A DNA stretch of 64,000 nucleotides from Rusavskia elegans (lineage: Eukaryota; Ascomycota; Lecanoromycetes; Teloschistales; Teloschistaceae). Location of the stretch: NCBI GenBank assembly GCA_011316305.1, contig SAUG01000074.1:186001-250000 (forward strand), read 5' to 3'. The notes beneath the pieces were generated by a model. That model was not told the origin of the DNA. It ran no database searches and saw only the letters and a program-made list of their open reading frames with translations. The translations under genes were made by a program, and so were the position numbers. Below are positions 58,851 through 64,000 of this stretch, piece after piece; position 1 is the stretch's first letter; each line of letters starts with the position of its first letter.

Positions 58851-60032
58851 CGCGCTTCCTTGATAGATGGGAGAGGTCACCGTAAAGGAAGAAGAAGAGG
58901 ATCAAGCGCAAGAGCAGGGCACCGAAGCTCTTTTGCAAGCAACGAGCTCCTGCAGCAGCTCATGGTCAGCACGGCCAGGCCCGCAATCTTTCCTTTAGCC
59001 ACCGGTCGAGCTTGTCGCCCCGCAATTACTTCGAGGAGACGATGGTCGTGTCGAATCGGAGGCCATGGTTTCCATGGCGTGAGGCAGTAAGCCAACACAG
59101 AGTGGGGAGATTGCCCTTGCATGATGCTGGATGAAGAAGGTAGCAACATCCTAAGTTACATCTGTGCTGCAGCCTGGTCCGAAATATGAGGTCATATTGG
59201 TAGTGTGGTACGCGAAAAGAAGGTGGATATGTATCAGACGCTGACATGCCGTTTACGGAAGGTGGGAGGTGGAAAGTGGGAGGTGTCCGAAGGCTTCGAC
59301 GGCCGGTACTGAGCTTCTTGAGAAGGATCCAGCAGGCAGAGGGCGCTTTTGAGACAATGTGTAGATGCTGTTGGCCTTTCCGTCAGCTGGCGTAGATGGG
59401 GCATGGCGGTCAACATCTTGATCTTGCAACATCATGGTGGTCCTCAGGATGGTGCGTGGGAGACGAGGAAGTTGAAGGAGGACCAAGTCAGCAACCCCGC
59501 ATCGAGGACGTTCCATGCCTTCTCCTGCTAGTTCCCGTCTGTCAGATAAGTCGGAGTATCTTCCGCTGTTGTCGGGAGCAAGCAATTTGAACTTTCTCCC
59601 CACGTCAGGCTCGATGGAAATATCTCCGACCCCAAGCACGGACACCGAATCCGTTGGTTAGAACAATGTTGAACAAGAAGTCTTGGAAGTCTATCAACAG
59701 ATTTTGCTAATCGACGAGATATTGAACCCAAGCTTTACGGGCTATCGTGTAGACTGAGAAACCCTATCGGGATTACTGTGACTCCTTATCTGGTATATCA
59801 AGGATCTCGATTGCCAAGATTAGAAGGTTGAGTACATCCAGGCAACTCCGTGGGTTCGCCTCCTTCATGTGGACTTTTCTGTTAACTTAAAGAGCGAGAG
59901 CAACCAGCAGGACTGCTGTGTCTCGAAATGGGCAAGTGGCGCTTGGTAGACAAATTGAAAGGCAAATAGCCGGCGGGATGATATCAATCAATCTGATGAC
60001 GACCAATTCTTGGGGGGGGGGGAGAAAATGGC
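58851..60032. other. DPP5 upstream region, no gene recognised
   Basis: This 1.2-kb region holds the DPP5 promoter. Short frames (for example 59253-59645, minus) start at non-ATG codons and lack family signals. An 11-base G run lies at 60012-60022. Confidence 0.45.
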
Positions 60033-60036
60033 AAAA
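60033..60036 (-). terminator. Pol III terminator of tRNA-Leu
   Basis: TTTT on the transcript strand directly follows the tRNA discriminator base; a second TTTT lies at 60025-60028. Confidence 0.7.
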
Positions 60037-60126
60037 TGAAGAGGGTGGGATTCGAACCCACGCTCCGAAGAATCACGGTTCAGATCATACCTAAACGTGA
60101 CGCCATAACCACTCGGCCACCTCTCC
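60037..60126 (-). tRNA. tRNA-Leu (TAG) with an 11-nt intron
   Basis: On the minus strand, acceptor GGAGAGG pairs with CCTCTTC (one G-U), with discriminator A. D-arm GCCGAGTGGTTATGGC, anticodon stem TCACG/CGTGA, loop TTTAGG then C (anticodon TAG), a type-II variable arm TTCTTCGGAGC, and T-arm GTGGG-TTCGAAT-CCCAC. TATGATCTGAA interrupts after position 37, the canonical tRNA intron site; removing it leaves 79 nt. It is presumably processed by the SEN complex. Confidence 0.92.
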
Positions 60127-62128
60127 CGAGATCCGATTGATTTTGCAAAATGGGCCAGATGATTATTTTTTCCGTGATTGCCTTAAGCGAGTTTTGTCTT
60201 CACCCCACCCCAACCGATTCCGCGATAACATACCAGTCTTGGCACTTTTGGAAAAATCTGATAGGGTAACTGCCTGATAGGAAAAATACTTATGAAGGAA
60301 ATCCACGACGACTTGCTTGGATGTTCATGCCTGCCATCAGCAGATAGCACGAAAAGAAGGCGCATATCGGCCGCTTCTCGTTTTTCCGCTACTACTTCTT
60401 ATGCTCGTCGCGTCGGGTAGCTTGTTGTTGCGCCTCCCGCAGCACTCTTCTTCCTGGCACCACGACACTCGAACAATGGAAGACCCGTTAGTACAGGATC
60501 ACGGAAAGATGACCTCATATTAAAAATCAAAATGCCGAGTACAGTCCGATTTACACATCAGATGGCGGTACCATTTGGCACATTGATACCAGTAATGCTC
60601 AACTGGCCTATTACTCCTGACATTGATTAGCTGATACAACCTGCTAGTGACGATCCGTGAGAGCTATTGTCATGAGAACGAGGCTGATTGTTCCTAAGTC
60701 GACTTGAGCCACATGTCTCGGAGGCTGGATTTCCGACAGGCAATTCAGTGCTGATACCCCTGAAGGCGAGAGATGGCGGTTGAGGCGACCTTGGTCTGGT
60801 AGGACAAAACTTTATGATCCCTGATGCGGGAAAGCCGAGTCTGACCGCTGCGGTGAAGATGAACATCACGACAATTTTGCTTGTGGAAGAGGTAGGGGGC
60901 GACATACCTGAGTATATAATATAGGATCACCCCCATCCTCACCGATTACTAATAATTATTGTATTATCCCTTCGACTGGCGGGGTGGGCATCCGATACCT
61001 CGACTGCCAGCCATATCGGAGACCCACCAGTGCATGGGATACCTTCCGATAATACGGAGTACCTACGAAACCTTCTTCTTTACGCACATGCGATGGCGCA
61101 GAAATCTGCACCGCACGCATTTCATGTCGAAGCCATATACGGGGCAGTGACAACTCAGCACACCGATTGGTTGAATCCTGGTTGGCAATTCTCATGCTGG
61201 TTTCTAGTGATCTCTATGGCCTGGGGTAAAATTGATAAAGCGGATCACGTTGGGAGAGAAGTGATTTCGCGCACTGATCCGTAATTCCCGGACTGGAGGA
61301 CAATGTCAAGAACCGCGATATAAAGGCGTCAGGGCATCACCATGTCCTCGGGATACTAAGCTCAGTTAAAAGTGTAAGTCGAGTCGAGTTGACTACCCAG
61401 GTCTCTCCTAAGACCCGTACGCCCTCACCTTTGGCCAAAGTGCATATCAATACAGTAGAAGTACTCGTCACTCCGAGGACGTTGGGGTAGGTGCGCTTGG
61501 GCCAGTACTGGAGAAGCAAAGGTTCTATGAGATGCGTCGATTCCGTAATCAACGATGAAGGCTTATTAGTATCAGAAAACGATTGACGGGATAGACAGAG
61601 CACTTTAAGAAAAAGCCATCCTCGGCAATATAAAGAAACACTAGGACTCGGTCTAGCTGTCGCTTGGGCGCATATTGTGTTGAGCGTCAAACAACAGCAA
61701 ATATTCAAATATGGCTACAGTTATTTAAAGACTATTTCACAGCCGCTACGGTGCCTAAACAGACTCAACCCACCATCGACCCAATTGAATAAGCGTCAAG
61801 CTTTATACAGAGCATAAAGCTAAAATTTAGAGATTGAAGGCGTTATTACAACCATGCATTGTTTAAAAAAAATGAGAGCCCTCAGAACTCTTATGATGTT
61901 AGACGAAAAAGTATCCAACATAGTGTGGTAAGAGTCTCCTCTCATCTACTGAATGCCTGTGACTATTGCTTCAATAGAATTTCCAGATCCAGTACCATGG
62001 TCTGGACCTGTTACCTTGTGGATCGCGATATCTCCATCTCACGCGATCAGAGGCGCTACCATCTGAGGGTCATCAGAGTGTTGTGAGCTCGGCCTGAAAG
62101 TACTAGGTTTGTGGGGACGGATTCCAAA
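60127..62128. other. 2-kb stretch without recognised genes
   Basis: Short frames occur on both strands, none with a family signature. A short block near 60990-61015 (CCGATACCTCGACTGCCAGC) resembles the core unit of the inverted repeat at 7656-7975, so another fragment of that repeat may be present. Confidence 0.4.
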
Positions 62129-63289
62129 CTATCCGAGTCTTCCCTTCCGCACAGCATTCAGCAGACTTGCGCTTACGAACAGCCAGCCAAGAAACAGTGC
62201 GGCCGTCATGACAGAGCAGAGATAGTTGATGGCAGGACTATCGTACGCCTTGCCCATCTGTATAGTCGCCAGAGTCAAGCCCGCGTTCGGAAATATGAAA
62301 CTCCACCAAGTGTAGTTCGGCGTCAGCTTCCTACTTCCCAAGGCAACCGCCACGGAACTCAGCGCAAAGAACCAGAGTGCGAATAGCCAGAGGAATGTCC
62401 CGGCAACGACAGCGACAACGTGAATGGTCGCAGCGGCGGCTTTTGGCGACTCGCCCAGGAACGGATCCGGTAGCCCTTTGGAGGCCGAAGCCCCAAGCGA
62501 CACAATGGCGGTGATGGTATACGCCGTTGGTCCCACGGCTACAAACATACTCGGTCTCATGGCCGGAGCAGGAATTTCTTCGGTCAGCAGCCGGATCGCC
62601 CACATGGCGTACATTAGTATCGTAACCATCCATCCGAGACCTTGGCTGGCTACACCGCAGATCCACATGGGGCTTGCGCTCTCATGAGGCTGGTGCTGGA
62701 TTAGCACGCTCGCCAAAGAGCCCGTCAACAAGAGTGGGTATATAGGTAAGAGCCATGAAGGCGTCATACTGTCGATGTTGAAGTTCCGGGTCACGAACAA
62801 GGTCTGGTACTGTAGTACGGCGGCGACTAGGATGCAGGCGAAATAGATCCAGAAGAGTACTTCACATGTCCTAACGAGCCATGGTCCGCAAGCAGGGACG
62901 CCGTACTGCGAGATATTCTCCAGTACCAGGGCCAGCGAGACGCCGAATGCGCCGAGGTAAAAGGGCTCATCATGGCTCTGGTGGGAGTCGTAGACGGATT
63001 TGACGATAAGTTTAGGTCTGATGAAGAAGCGGAGGGAGATGCAGATGCAAAGGAGAGCGAAGAAGATGAGATCGATGACGAAGATGACTTTGCCTGCTGT
63101 GACGACGCCAGGGAACTTGTATGGTGTCTGGAAGAGGACGACTGCCAAAGAGCCGGTGGACATTGTACCGGTGAATTGATGCCATGTGAAGTCTTGAAAG
63201 GAGTGGAAGCCATAATCCGAACGCTTCGGGCTGTCGTTGTTTTCTGGAGCAGGTCCGTTACTGTCTAGGGAGGCCTTTGATTCGCCCAT
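62129..63289 (-). CDS. TDT-family transporter (C4-dicarboxylate / sulfite efflux type)
   Basis: A single-exon frame of 386 aa starts at a true ATG (63289). After a polar cytosolic N-terminus, the sequence FTWHQFTGTMSTGSLAVVLF marks helix 1 of the tellurite-resistance/dicarboxylate (TDT, SLAC1-like) fold. About ten hydrophobic helices follow, including FVIDLIFFALLCICISLRFF, with GPWLVRTCEVLFWIYFACIL and, near the end, NYTWWSFIFPNAGLTLATI, both typical of the family. Members move malate and other C4-dicarboxylates (Mae1) or export sulfite (Ssu1) across the plasma membrane. The STMSTG start is closer to the malic-acid branch, but substrate cannot be fixed by eye. The protein ends in a short basic tail. 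Confidence 0.9.
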   Translation of the reverse strand: MGESKASLDSNGPAPENNDSPKRSDYGFHSFQDFTWHQFTGTMSTGSLAVVLFQTPYKFPGVVTAGKVIFVIDLIFFALLCICISLRFFIRPKLIVKSVYDSHQSHDEPFYLGAFGVSLALVLENISQYGVPACGPWLVRTCEVLFWIYFACILVAAVLQYQTLFVTRNFNIDSMTPSWLLPIYPLLLTGSLASVLIQHQPHESASPMWICGVASQGLGWMVTILMYAMWAIRLLTEEIPAPAMRPSMFVAVGPTAYTITAIVSLGASASKGLPDPFLGESPKAAAATIHVVAVVAGTFLWLFALWFFALSSVAVALGSRKLTPNYTWWSFIFPNAGLTLATIQMGKAYDSPAINYLCSVMTAALFLGWLFVSASLLNAVRKGRLG

Positions 63290-64000
63290 ACTGACAGGGC
63301 ACTTGGGCGGTGGGTTCCACGTGTGATGGCTGGGACTGCGAAAGTCACTATTCTGTTCGGATGGTGAAGACAGACTCGGGCTGTCGACTTCTTGGATGCT
63401 CCGCCAGCCTTGCCGGAGTCGAAATGCCTCTGAAGTGGTAAGAAGGTGGTGGTCAGCTCACGCGCCGTGAGATTTCTTTGACTTTGAGCTGATCCGCACC
63501 TTGGCGAGTTTGGGACTACCAAAAAGGGGCTCACAGTTGCGGGTCCCGCCCTAGCCTCACTAGAGCCACGTGCCGATTTGCCAAGGCTGGGCGGGCCTGA
63601 AATCTTGGTTCGTATTCGTCCGAAAATCGGTGTAGATTTGTACGCTGTTTCCGAGATCCCGATTGCCGAATCAACAGCTAAAAGCTGTTCACCGCCCGAA
63701 CGGAGTGAGCCTTGACAGCAACATAAGGTATCGCTGATATAAATCTAAGCGTCTTGGCAAGATCTACGTGCAGATGCAATTAGGGCTTTGTCATGTGACC
63801 AAGACTCTTGGCATCTGAACTTCTGTAATGTTTCTTCCTCAGCTTAACTTCATGATGTTTGGGCACCGCAATTTACCCATCAAAACTTGGGAAAGCAACA
63901 ACATAGATTCTGGAAGTCGCTTACAATGTAAGGCTCACCTCCCTTTCTACAAACCCAGCCGGATGGTCGTCGCTCATCGCATCCCTATCCTCGGACAGCT
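63290..64000. other. Upstream region of the TDT transporter
   Basis: The 711 bp to the window end hold its promoter. No gene, RNA or repeat was recognised. Confidence 0.45.

Overview
This is genomic DNA of a filamentous ascomycete (Pezizomycotina), probably a dothideomycete. The evidence is short spliceosomal introns of 51-85 bp (a few longer) with GTANGT-type donors and CTRAC/CTGAC-type branch sites, tRNA genes with small canonical introns, fungus-specific families (CON-13-like, DUF3632-like, Goodbye-NACHT STAND proteins, DPP5), and a large TA-rich tract whose repeats carry the C-to-T / G-to-A signature of repeat-induced point mutation (RIP). Gene structures were read by hand from splice signals and frame continuity. 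The species cannot be fixed from sequence alone.

Layout. 0-25 kb is gene-bearing: a multi-pass membrane protein (75-1494, -), an alpha/beta hydrolase (1952-3523, +), a decayed SNF2-type helicase (4.2-6.5 kb), a gene-poor stretch with one arm of a long inverted repeat, a small orphan gene (9391-9795, -), SUMO E1 subunit UBA2 (10598-12645, -) divergent from tRNA-splicing endonuclease subunit SEN54 (13266-14740, +), elongin C (15207-15813, -), and a tRNA-His with an extraordinary 55-nt insertion (16175-16311, -). Next comes a graveyard of broken genes (BAHD-like acyltransferase, DUF3632-like), then an intact CON-13-like secreted protein (20999-21976, -) and the second inverted-repeat arm near 25 kb.

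25.3-51 kb is a RIP-destroyed transposon compartment with almost no open frames. It can be resolved as one nested structure (26793-50006). Two chromodomain Ty3/gypsy elements share a central LTR. The right LTR is split by a 160-bp hAT-type MITE, then by a complete minus-strand Copia element, then by a minus-strand gypsy lacking a recognisable gag; each of the three insertions has its own target-site duplication. A hAT transposase relic, a 2.2-kb element with direct-repeat ends and a second MITE copy lie inside the gypsy pair.

51-64 kb returns to normal composition. A STAND/NLR-like gene (Goodbye-NACHT-TPR-Cys-rich tail) has lost its first codons at the transposon boundary. It is followed by secreted dipeptidyl-peptidase 5 (56653-58850, -), a tRNA-Leu(UAG) (60037-60126, -) and a TDT-family C4-dicarboxylate/sulfite-type transporter (62129-63289, -).

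The housekeeping genes (UBA2, SEN54, elongin C, two tRNAs) cluster at 10-16 kb. Pseudogenes and repeats thicken towards the RIP tract. The most unusual item is the tRNA-His gene: removing a segment with perfect spliceosomal intron signals, plus a separate 10-nt canonical intron, gives a textbook 72-nt tRNA.
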